A DNA stretch of 64,000 bases from the NCBI RefSeq assembly GCF_030035675.1, contig NC_084480.1:252089981-252153980 (forward strand). Direction: 5' to 3'. Numbering within the stretch: position 1 is the first letter of the stretch; every line of letters begins with the position of its first letter. Origin of the DNA: Rhineura floridana (taxonomy: Eukaryota; Chordata; Lepidosauria; Squamata; Rhineuridae). Both the position numbers and the translations under genes were made by a program. The notes below the pieces were generated by a model. It searched no databases and had not been told where the DNA came from. It was given only the letters and a program-made list of their open reading frames with translations. This document shows positions 14,001-26,000 of the stretch, piece by piece.

Positions 14001-17000
14001 CTATAGATTTTTTCTTCTTCTTAGGAAGGAAACTCAGTGCCTAACACATTTCCAGTTCATGCTTCAGTATCATTTCAAAATATCATAGGGCTTTCCTCTT
14101 GACTCTTCTAACTGTAGATTTTATTATAGGCAAACTCAGTTTAAATCTACAGCAATAGCACATGACAACAGTGCAGTGCAAATTGTTCAGCCCCAAAAAC
14201 CACATCAGGAAGTATTAATGAGACTATGGCAATTATAGTGCTTCAGTTGTGCAGCCCAAGGATGGAGACAGGGTGATTGGAGGGGGTGAGCAACCTACCA
14301 TCTGTACGCTCAACCCTAGCACATCATAGCTTATCACTTCTGAGGTGAAGTGGCTTGTTGAGTCCAGGAGGTAATTAATGATTCGGATATTTCCATAAGT
14401 TTAACTAGTGTTGCTACAACAGATGTGTATATTTCGTGCAAATAGAATGGGCTCCCACTTGACAGAAACTACAGCAAGAAAAACACTCTCCTCCTGTCCC
14501 CATGCCTACAAAATTTAAAAAATCATATCTATTTCTGGATTTGTTTTGAAAAGTATATGTACTTATGCAGCCTTTAAAATGGGGAAAACTAAATGTTAAA
14601 GATTATTTGGGGACTGAAGTTTGATGAAAAGCTGTTTGGTAATCTGGTCAAGTCAGTTTCACCACTGATATATGTTGGACTCGATTTAGAGGAATACACG
14701 GTTAATAGGCCTTTTTCCTTACAGCAAAGTTCCCTTCCTCCATAACATTAATAGTCATCATGCTAAAGATATTGAATCAGGACTAGTACCATAATAATAA
14801 TAGTAAGAGGAAGTTTCCTCATAGCTCCACTGAAACAAGAATCTGTAGACAGCTTGAATTGCAGTGAACATGGTGACAGATTGCAGGCCAGAATCTAAGT
14901 GGTCTCTGAATGCTTAATCATTAAACAGAAACTCTGCAGGCATTAATCAACAGGACAATGCACCCAGCATCTGAAATGCACTGTGATTATGTATTGCACT
15001 TACGCTTCTGGCAAACAAGTTATGGTAGTGATATAATGGAAGCTTCCTTTTCCAAAACACACAATAATTTACCTGCCATGTAGACTGACGAGGCCTCATA
15101 GATCTCAGTAGAATTACAGCTGAGCAAATGGTTTGTGAATTACCCATAAGCAACTTGATACACTTCTAGCACGGATTTAACTTAAATATTTAGGTTCCCA
15201 ATTCAGCAGAATAGTCCACTTTTTGTTTTCAAAAAGATTTGTGATTGCTGCATTTAGCCTGAGTAAGAAGAGTGATCTAAGGATCTAGTTCACTCCTTTT
15301 ATGTCTTTATGTGTCACTCTGTGATTTCTCTTCCCTTTTGCAACCCATTTGACTGTAAAGCAAAACAAATCAGAAGACATCTGAGATGCTTTTTGTACCT
15401 AGCAGCTATATATCCCACTGGAAACTTTGGAATAGTGTCACAGGATTGCTATTTGATTGTCGTGGAGGAGTCTGGGTTTGGACAGGAGAGATTTAATACA
15501 GCCACAAGGACTGCTTAAAATGACAGGCAAATGGTTTGACCATATTAATGGATGCTTTCTCAATAGCCAGGAACAAACAGACATTCTTTGGAGTTTTGAA
15601 CAGGGTAAGTAGCATGCCTTGCCCACCAAGCGATGATGTAACCTATATCTGTGTGGCAAATAACAGAAGTGGTAGTTTTGAGACACAGAGGCAAAGACTG
15701 AGAGCTACACTTCAGTTCTGAAAAGCATCTTTTGGGGCTGCATCTATAGAAGAGCCAATGTAGGGCAGTATACCTGCTGCTCTGTAAGACTGCTATACTG
15801 TTTGCCTCCACCTATATCCAACTTGTATGTATTTGTACATAAACTCAGATATTACATACATGCCTTATATCCAGTGGTTTCTCTTTCCAAAGGAAATCAA
15901 GCCCAGGGACGTACTGCTGTTGGAACTTTTTGCTGCTCAGGGACAACAGCACTTTTCCTGGAAGAAGGGATTAATCCAAAATATTGCACTTTATAGTGGT
16001 TTTGTCCCCTGCCTAAATCCTGACACATGAAGGTACATTGTCTCTTAAGCTATTAAAACTATCCCAGTACTTTCTCACAAAGTAATTGTCTTTGTTTAGA
16101 TACTAGGGAAGGTAGCTATAAAGTATTTTCCCAGTGAGATAATTACCACTTGAGTTTAATTTTTCAATGCAAGATATTAGTTTGGAAACTGTAAACAATT
16201 AATAAAATAGTAAACAGTTTGCTCAAGTATTTAGCTTATCAGGTGTTTGGAGATCCTCCTAGATCCCTGAAGCAATCTGGGTCTAGCTGAGCTGGGTTCC
16301 AGACTGACCTAATGGAGCACACCATAAGACATGTGGATTTAATGTATTTATTTTAATTACACTATACTCCTTCCTTCAAAGATCAATGACAGGCAAATAT
16401 ATATGGTTCTCAAACAGTCTCTCATCCAGGCAATTTACAGGGCAAAGCCTCTTTAACTTCAGAACTGCATCATCATGTTTTCAGGAAGGGAGTTGTACAA
16501 GAAGGATGATTCAAAGGAATTAAGAATGAAAGGCTTATTTAATGCATGGGAACCAGAACAACAAAAACGGGATTAAGTTCAGAGGGGCAACTATAGCTGA
16601 TGAACTTCACTAGAGCTGTATGAATGAGAAGAGAAATAACTCAAAGGTGGGAATAAGAGAGTTGGATAAACTTCACATGGCTAAAATGTGTTCAATCTAA
16701 TGAAGTCTGAAAACAAGGAACTTTTATCACTAATGCATCAAGATCTAATATGACTTGGAAGTGAATTCCAGATTATTTCAATGGGCATTACTTCCAAGCA
16801 AGCATGTTTAGAAACACAAAACTAAACTCAAATCCTTCAAATAGTGTCTAGCCTTCATTAACATAGACATATGTAGGAACTCATCTTGATAAACTAATGA
16901 AGCAAAGCTCATGAAAAACAATGAACAGCAATTTTGTGATAATCTCCATTCTTCATCTGCCTTATTTACATTATTCTTTGAAAAGCTTAATGTTTAGTTT

Positions 17001-20000
17001 TTTCATCAACCTTCTAAGTATTGAAGAGATAAACCATATTTTTAAAATGGAGGACAAAGGTTGTTTCTCCAGCAATAGAAAATTCAAAGAATCCCGTTCC
17101 GTGCCCGGTACTTGCCGGGCAAAGGGGCGAGTTTGTGGCCGCAGCCGAAGCTCAGGCCACCATCAAGGGTGTGTGTGTGTGCACGCAGCATCGGCGTGAC
17201 ACGTAGAAAGGAGGCGGGGTGGCTGAAGGCCATTTAAGGCCACTCCACCAGCCTCCCGCCCTCCTTTGAATTTTGGTGGCGGCGAGGCTTTTTGGCGCGG
17301 CAAGGCCTGCAGCGCTGTGAGGCCTTCCAGCGCCGGCAACTGCTGCGAGGCTCCCGGCTCGGCAGCCTCACAATGGCAGTGGTGAGGCCTTCTGACCGCG
17401 GGAAGCCTAACAGTGGTGGCGGTGGCAGCGAGGCCTTCTGAGAGCGTGCGTGGCGCCTTCAGCACACGTGGAGCTTTCCCTGGCCTTTCCTTAGGCCAGG
17501 CCTTTGCGTGCAGCGGCGGCAGCGCAGCGGCGAGGCACGGCAGCGACCCTGGGAGTGGCACAGCAGGCACTCAGGCTAGGACATTTAAATTTGTTTTTGT
17601 GAGCTCTTGCTGGGGGGGGGAAGGCTAGCGCTAAGGGACGGTCAAGCTGGCCTCAGGCCCCCACCGCTGACTTTAGCAGAATAGTAGCATAGGTAAAGCT
17701 GGGGTGGTGGTAACATAGGTAAAGCCTGGGCGGTAGCTGCACAGGTAAAGCCTGGGCGGTAGCAGGGCAGGTAAAGCCTGGGCGGTAGCAGCGCAGGTAA
17801 AGCCTGGGCAGTAGCAGCGCAGGTAAAGCCTGGGCGGTAGCAGCGCAGGTAAAGCCTGGGTGGTAGCAGCGTGGGTAAAGCCTGGGCGGTAGTTGCGCGG
17901 GTAAAGCCTGGGCAGTGGCTGCACAGGTAAAGCCTGGGCAGTGGCAGCGCGGGTAGAGCCTGGGCGGTAGCTGCGCAGGTAGAGCCTGGGCGGTAGCTGC
18001 ACAGGTAAAGCCTGGGCGGTAGCAGCGCAGGTAAAGCCTGGGCGGTAGCAGCGCAGGTAAAGCCTGGGCAGTAGCAGCGCAGGTAAAGCCTGGGCGGTAG
18101 CAGCGCAGGTAAAGCCTGGGTGGTAGCAGCGTGGGTAAAGCCTGGGCGGTAGCTGCGCGGGTAAAGCCTGGGCAGTGGCTGCACAGGTAAAGCCTGGGCA
18201 GTGGCAGCGCGGGTAGAGCCTGGGCGGTAGCTGCGCAGGTAGAGCCTGGGCGGTAGCTGCGCGGGTAAAGCCTGGGCGGTAGCTGCGCAGGTAGGGCCTG
18301 GGCGGTGGCTGCGCAGGTAAAGCCTGGGCAGTGGCAGCGCGGGTAGAGCCTGGGCGGTAGCTGTGCAGGTAGAGCCTGGGTGGTAGCTGCGCGGGTAAAG
18401 CCTGGGCGGTAGCTGCGCAGGTAGGGCCTGGGCAGTGGCTGCACAGGTAAAGCCTGGGTGGTAGCTGCATGGGTAAAGCCTGCGTGGTAGCAACGCAGGT
18501 AAAGCCTGGGCCATAGGAGTGCAGGTACAGCCGGGTGGTGTGTGTGTGTTTGGTGCACTGAGTGGGGCAGCTACATGAAGAGGAATTTTATCCTACCTAA
18601 ATGTCCCATGTGTATGTCTCAAGGATGTACCTGTACAAGGATGTACATTGTACCTGCTTGCAGATGCCTCAACAGTGGAACAGAGCCAATGCACTTCATG
18701 TGCTGTTATTGCTAGGATTATTTTACCATTTACAGGGATCTCGGACCCTGGAGATGGAGGATTGTAGCTCAGTAACAGATCACTTGCTTTGCATGCAGAG
18801 GGTTCCCAGGTTCAGCCCTCAGTGCCTCCAGTTAGGGCCAGGAGATACTTCTATTGGGGTCCCCTTTCCCATTACAGAAAGTGAAATAGGAATAGACTCC
18901 TTTTCTTGATACTGAAGTGTATTTTTAGTTTAAATTAAATGTTACTTTTCATTTACCAATTACCCAGAGAGGTAATGGGCTATCGGACAGCCATCTGTGG
19001 GGATGCTTTTATTAAGGGATGTACTGAGAAGGCCATTCCTCTTCCACACTGTTTTTGCAAACCAGGAAAATTCAGAGAGGGGCAAAATTTGCCTGCACTC
19101 CCACACCCTCCTGCTGCCTGTGGCCACTACTTGTTTGTGCAGAATACCCTAAAGATGCTCTGTCATAACGTAGCGGCCATTTGGATGGGAGCAATGCTAT
19201 GTAATTACAAAGAGCAGAGGCTTTTTGAGGAGGGCGGGTGGCAGCCGGAGATAGAAAGGAGGCTGCAGGAGCCAGTAAAGATCCCAGTTAGTGCTGCAAC
19301 CTCACCTCCAAAACTACCTCAACTCCAAAATGCAAAGGGAACTCATCCCCTCTTTTTCACTGTTAAGCTTCTCCTCCCCAAATATGTTCTTCAAAACCCA
19401 AGTAAAAATATACAAACCTTTCCATCAGTTAAGTCCCATACACCTCAGTCCTAAAACCCATTTAATCTGTGATATTCTGAGTAACCATACATAGGATTCT
19501 GCTGTATGTGTGCAATCACATGCACCCTCCCATGGGAAGAGGTAACGATATACTCAGGGGGATTTTCTCATAAGTATGCATAGAATTGGTCCAATTCATA
19601 TTTTTCTGAGTAAATTATTTAAACATAATGGAATTCTTTTCAGCAATCATGTGCAGGCTGCACATTTGCTTGTATCTTCTCTTTAGCTAGTTTACAAACT
19701 GATCTGTGGATAAAGTGGCCACCTTTTTTACAGGCCACTAGTCCTGTGCTTTTAAGAGTCATTTGATCTGCAGACATTAGAAGATGACATTGCTCAACTC
19801 CATGCCATCTAATAACTGCTGAATACGAACCTGCAATTAAAGGCACAACAACAGGCTAGAAGGATATGTGGGGCCAGGGCCCCTCAAAGGAGTGGGAAGC
19901 AGCCCCCAGCAGAGGCTGCTCAAGAAAAGTGTCCCTTCCCAGCTAAGCTCAAGGTGCTATGGACCTTGCTTGCAGACTGCCCAGTTATGGGGAGACTCGT

Positions 20001-23000
20001 TTTATTAGGCAGGTTTTTCTTTATTATGCGGTTTTTCCGGATCCTATACGGCTTGCCCTTATGGTCAGCAAACTTAAATCAGTCTTAGGTATGGACGCAC
20101 TGGTTCAGAGGAGAATTGATAAAGACGTACAGTTGGGCAGGGTTATTGGCCCCTTCCCATCATCCCCTACCTCTGCTCTCACAATGCCCCCCCCGTATAA
20201 TGCCCAAAGTGGCAGTGGGCGAAGTCTACCTGATTCACCATTCGTCATACAAGTGGGGTCAGTCAGTGATGGCTTCATACCAGATAGTCTATGCACAGTG
20301 CACTACACTTCATTCAATATAGTGCGCACCTGTGGCAGAGATGCCTTATGGGCAAGTGCGGCAGCTAATCTGCCGGCACTGCCAGCTGTTACACACGGTG
20401 GATTTTGAGCTGCTGAGTTTTGCCTTTTAGGTCAACTATGCAGCAGAGCATTACCTATGGGCTGCTGGATTCTTGCATGGAGCACTTCAGCCCCTACTTG
20501 GAAGGGACAGCCAGGAGACGAGAGGCCTCAGAAGCGGTGGGGCACTATTTTCATGATTTACAGTTCTCGGGTAGGGCAGACTTTGGGTGCATGTTAGCGC
20601 TTGATGGCACAGTTTATAGCGTAGCTATGAACTGGGGGGTTCTTTTGGCAGCTGGGAAAATGGAGGATCCTGCCCCAGTGTTCACCTTCCAGGGTATTAA
20701 AATTGACTTTTGGACCCAGGGCTGCAGGCTGCCTGGGAAAAGCTTGAACTGTTGCAGATCAAGATCCTGGAGTTTTCAGGGGCTGGGAAAGTGTTTGCTT
20801 TCTGCCCTTCAGGTGTTGGGGGCCTTCTGCGGTGGGGTTTATGGTGCCATAACAGGGATTTCACAGCCTTACCACAGGTTCAGGGTTTTGGCTGCCTTAT
20901 GCGCCAACCTGCAGTGTGGCCCCCTCCTTTCCTGCAGTGCGTCAATGGTGTTTCAGTCAGAGGAAGGACTGACTCTGCTAGTCCCATACCGCATACTGGG
21001 AGATGGGGGAGGGGAGTCAGAGATGGCCATATGCCTATCTGCTGCCCCAGCATGCTCACCAGCTATCAGAGGGTAGGAAGGGATTCCTGGGAGTTAGGGG
21101 CTGGCAGGGGCTATGCAAAGTGTGGCCTATTCCTATGAATCACGTGCTAGAATTCATCACAGACGGTAGGAGTGTAGCTTGTCTGTCAGTGTGTCGCAAG
21201 GTAGGCTGGCAGGGGGCCTTTAGGACCATTCAGATGTCTTGGGATATGTCAGGTGCTGGCCAGCTGGCCCATGCACACCCCCATACCCCTTATCCTCATC
21301 CTCCATGTTCACCTGACCCGCCAGGGATGGTTGATCAGGGAGGTGCCTTGAGACCATCATGCTTCAAAGCTCAGCAGTTGCATGCAGCGGCCCTCACACT
21401 TAATTCGGAGTCTTCCGGATGGGGGGCGGGGGTGTTTGGGTCCAGGTCAGACTTCCCTGCGAGCCATCCTGTGGTCTGAAGTTTGTTTCCAGACAGACCA
21501 GGGGTACAAGAGTCACTCCATTATTTTATCCTGCCCCAGGACTGGACATTTCCCCATGAGGGCGTCATAGTGTTTTTGGCCTGAAGCTACAGGCCTAGTG
21601 CCTGATATTCAGGGGGAGGGATCTTCCCTCATAAAGTTTCGGTCTAGTGTCGCAGTGCCTGGGAGCAGACCCATGTGGGTTTTGGGGACATGCTTCTCCG
21701 GAATTGGGGTTCCCTACCCGGCAGTGGGATTGCCTACCTGGGACGGTCTATTTGGTTTTGTATATGCAGGTGCAGGCCGTCGGGAGGTGGAAGTAGGGGG
21801 CGCATGAATACATTCACCCTGGGGCAAGTCTGAAGGTCCGGGACCCAACTGTTCATGATTGTTTCTGTTTTTGGCAGGTTGCTGGACGGGGATGGAGCAG
21901 ATGCGCAGCCTACTCTGCAGCCATGGCATGATCTTATAGGCTGGCCTTGGGGCCGCAAACGCACATTGGTTCACAGCTGGGCCTCTGATGGTGGGCCACG
22001 GTTTGGTGGCTGGGTCGACAGAGTATGCGCTGGGATGGTCTCCTACCCATGTTGTTCCAGCAGGGTTCAGGGCGGAAGGTTCTGCAGGTGGTGGTCATTC
22101 CCCTGGGTGGGAATGACCTTGGATACTGAAGGGCAAGGCCCTCAGTGGCAGGCATGTGAGGACATGCAGTTGAGGCCATGATAGCCTCTGGTCGTCTGCT
22201 GTGGTCAGACATGGAGGGCAAGGCCCTCAGTGGCAGGCATGTTTGGACATGCAGTTGGTGAGGCAATGATGGCATCTTCCTGATGGACCTGCAGAGGGGT
22301 CTGCACGAAATTCTTATTGGGTGTGGGGTAAAGGGAAACTAAGCAGAGGCTTGTCCCCCTTTTGTGGCAAAGAAGTGCGGGAAAAGGTTAAAAGGGAAAG
22401 GGCAGCTAGGTGACACCTTTAGGCACCTTTGGGGGTGATAGGCGGTCTGGAGGCCTGCAGCTCAGGGTTATACGGCCTGGGGTCAGAATACGGGCCGCCT
22501 TTGGGGCAAACGTGCCTCATCCACTCAGAGTTTCAGGGCTCTGGGGGGCGGTGATGCGGGTTGGACCCCCTACACATCTTCAGGGTGTGGCTTGAGCTGG
22601 GGTCTGGCACAGGGCAGCCCCGGGCTCAGGCAAGGTTTAGTCGCCCTATGGCTGCAAGCAGGCTTTGCCTGGATCATCAGAATGCTCCCGCACTTGATTT
22701 CCCCTCTGCAGGTTCATTATTCTAATTGATTCTGTTTAATAAAGTGGCCCATGATTTAACCCAATGGATGGTGTTTGTCTTTTATTTCGGCAATAGGCCG
22801 CAAACCTCCAGCTGCACAAGCAGTTCTGGCTATATAAGACTCTTACCTTAGCTGGATTGTAATACAAATGCTCAGACTCCCTAAACAATTAGGTAATGGG
22901 AATAAACTGAACTGGCTTGCTTGCACCTTACTAGTGCTTCATGTCAGTAAGAAGATACTGTTTATCAGGTCAAATTGTCTTCTGCAATATGTTCTCATTA

Positions 23001-26000
23001 AAAGCAGCATGCCATTAGTACACAATAGAAATCAACACTCATGCAAAATTAGTCTGCATGTATCTCTTGGGAAAAATAGTAATTTGTCATCCTCCCACCA
23101 AGCTCTTTACAGCCACTCCCCCAAACTCTTAGCAGCCTCATGAAAAGACCTTTCTTGATTCAGTCAGTTATTTGTAAATCTAACTGGCATCCATGAATCA
23201 TCAGGGGAAGCCAACAAAATAAAATACCAGCATCTTTGTTATTATAAATGTACCCTGACAGCATTGATTCAAGAAAGTCATGGCCAAATCTTAATTTTAC
23301 TCATGCTATGTCTTGTTTTAGGAGATTGTCAGATATAAATGATATTTGATTGCCAAAGATTACCCTTCTTGTATCTTAAAGACCCATCTTTACATTTGAT
23401 GTGACCAACTATCAGAGTTTGACACTTTCATCTTATACATGGTTTGGGGACTTTGTATTTACAGTTAACATAGTAAGTAGATTTTGTCATCAAGGGAAGT
23501 ACCCCCTACACCTATTAAGTCTTGCTAGCATTGGACTTATACTAAATTAGCATTTTACATTAGGTCAGCCTTTCTGAACACCTGACTGAGCCAGCACCCC
23601 AAAAGCTAAATTCCTTCCCTAGAGTGCCCTTGCAAGAATGTCAGATCTGTCCCATCAGAGCAATCTCTATCTATCTGTCATCAGAAGATGTGCATCTCCT
23701 AGCTTAGTTACTTTACATTGTAGTACCACCTCAGCATAGAGGTAGAGGCAGAAACAAAACAGAAGGATTATAATCTCTCTCATTTTTCAAATTTGCCTGA
23801 TGTTGTTCTAGCTAGTGTGTGCTGGTCCTCTTCTTTCTCTACAGTAGGATTGCCAATGTAATGCCCTCCAGATGTTGTTGGACTACAACTCCCATCAGAC
23901 CCATCTGGCAGGACCAGCAATCAGGGATTATGGGAGTTGTAATCCAACATCTGGAAGGCATCAGGTTGGCTACCCCTGCTCTACAGGTTCAGGCAACAAC
24001 ATCTGAGCAGGGCTATTATGAAATTCATTAAGCTGTGAGAACAAGATACAGGGTACAAAACTTTGACCTTTTTTACCTCACCTGCTCTGTCAGTTGTCAG
24101 ATTTCCAAACTGCTGTCATGTAAATTTATACATTTTAATCAGAATCAACAAATATGCATAAAGCGAAGTGCAATATCACAAGAAGCTACATAAAAACTGT
24201 TTTGTTGTGGATGTCTCCATTTCAGTAAAATAGGTGAAAATATGTGAACATTGTTTTACTCACATTTTGATGGTAAGTCATAGGAATGCTCCCACATGTC
24301 ATTCCCATGACCCAAATTGCAGGGCTGAATAATTCCCCTTCCCAGCATGCCAATGGCAAGAGTGACTTTCCCCCTCTGATAAGCTCTCTTCCCGAATCCA
24401 AGTTCTCCATGAATTGTTGAGAATGTGAGAGTGGGCCTTTTCTCCCTTCACAAAAAGCCGGGCAAAGCAATCCAACTCATGGGAAGCTGGTGGAAGGTAT
24501 GCCGGCAGAGGAGTCGGTGGGAAGCTCTGCAGCATCCATTTCCCATTAGGAAGGCTCCAGGCTAGCAGAATGTCAGCTCCGCTAGAAGCTAAATGCACAA
24601 GCAACAAAGACAAATCTGGCTCTCACAAATACCCCTACTGATGAGTAAGCGCTCCTATTGACTTCCATTAGAATTATTTTCTTAAAACGTAAAGGTGTCC
24701 GTGCACTTGTAGTGCGAGTCGTTTCTGACTCTTAGGGTGACGTCTTGCGACATTTTACTAGGCAGACCGTATATATGGGGTGGGATTGCCAGTTCCTTCC
24801 CCGGCCTTTCTTTACCCCCCAGCATATGCTGGGACTCATTTTACCGACCACGGATGGATGGAAGGCTGAGTGGACCTTGACTCCTTTTACCAGAGATTCG
24901 ACTTCCTCCTTCCATTGGCATCGAACTCCGGCTGTGAGCAGAGCTTCGGCTGCGTTACCGCTGCTTACCACTCTGCGCCACAACCTTTTTCACGACTGAC
25001 CTTTTTCTCTGCGTAACTTTGGCGTAGATTGGGACCTGCAGGAGCACTCTGAACAGGAGTTGGATGTTGCATAACTCCACCTCCTCAGCTCCTCTTCTGA
25101 CACCCCCCCAGAACACCCCTTTTTGGGGCCTGTGATGCCCTTCCCTGGCTCTCCCTGTCAGGTTCCTACCTGCTCGTGGTTACTGCCCGTCACTAGGCAC
25201 CACCAGGGACTCCACCAGTCCGGACTGTCCTTTTTTATGGTTTCTCTCCCCGCTCTAGCACAGATCTCAACAGATCCCCCTGCTAGGCAGCACCACCAGT
25301 CACGTCCTATAACCAGTATTCCCAGAGACTCTGCCTGAGTCTCTCTATCAGGTTACCTCTGTGACTGAGTGCTTAAGCTGTCCCACTCCCTTTGTATCAA
25401 TGCAGATAATTCTGGTTTGCTCTGAATACTTGTGGTGTTATATTCTCCCCTTCACCGCTGCCACCATTTGTTTCCCTTCAGCCTTGGTATTTACCTTACC
25501 CTCCCTTCTGGTCTGTGAAACCCCAGCCAAGGATCAGGCCTTTGGTAAACCAAATATATTTATTAAATAACAGAGATAACAAGATTTCTTTATAAAGGCA
25601 CTTAAGCATATGGTTTCATCTATTCCTGAGGTACTGGTCTTAGTATTAATCTGAACTCCACACTCTCCTCACATCCACCAACTCTCCACACAATCTCCTC
25701 TCAAAAACCCACCAAAACAACCCACTCACGATCACCGTCCACCCAGATTCAACTGTCATCCTTCCATTTATACTCTCAGCCATTCTAAACACTCAGCCAA
25801 TCATCCAGCATTCTACTGCCCATTCACTCCCCCCTCCTCTTTCATTCCACTTACCATGTATCTCCTATACAAACAGCACTTACCATATTTACACTAATAC
25901 AGGATCATCACAGGGCCTTCCACTGACTTCCACCAGCATCCCTTCTGCTGGGCTGGGCTTCCCAGGTGGACTGTCAGCTGAGCTGGCAGGGTCCCAGCTC

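Noticed and set aside
17690-18535. CRISPR-like array
   Set aside because: Units are contiguous 26-mers with no unique spacers, in a vertebrate genome.
17642-18558. Three overlapping minus-strand open frames of 265-301 codons
   Set aside because: They are the three translations of a 26-bp tandem repeat without stops; no splice, start or conservation evidence for a protein.
18755-18875. A tRNA gene
   Set aside because: A and B boxes are present but the sequence continues into a SINE body and cannot form a proper acceptor stem.
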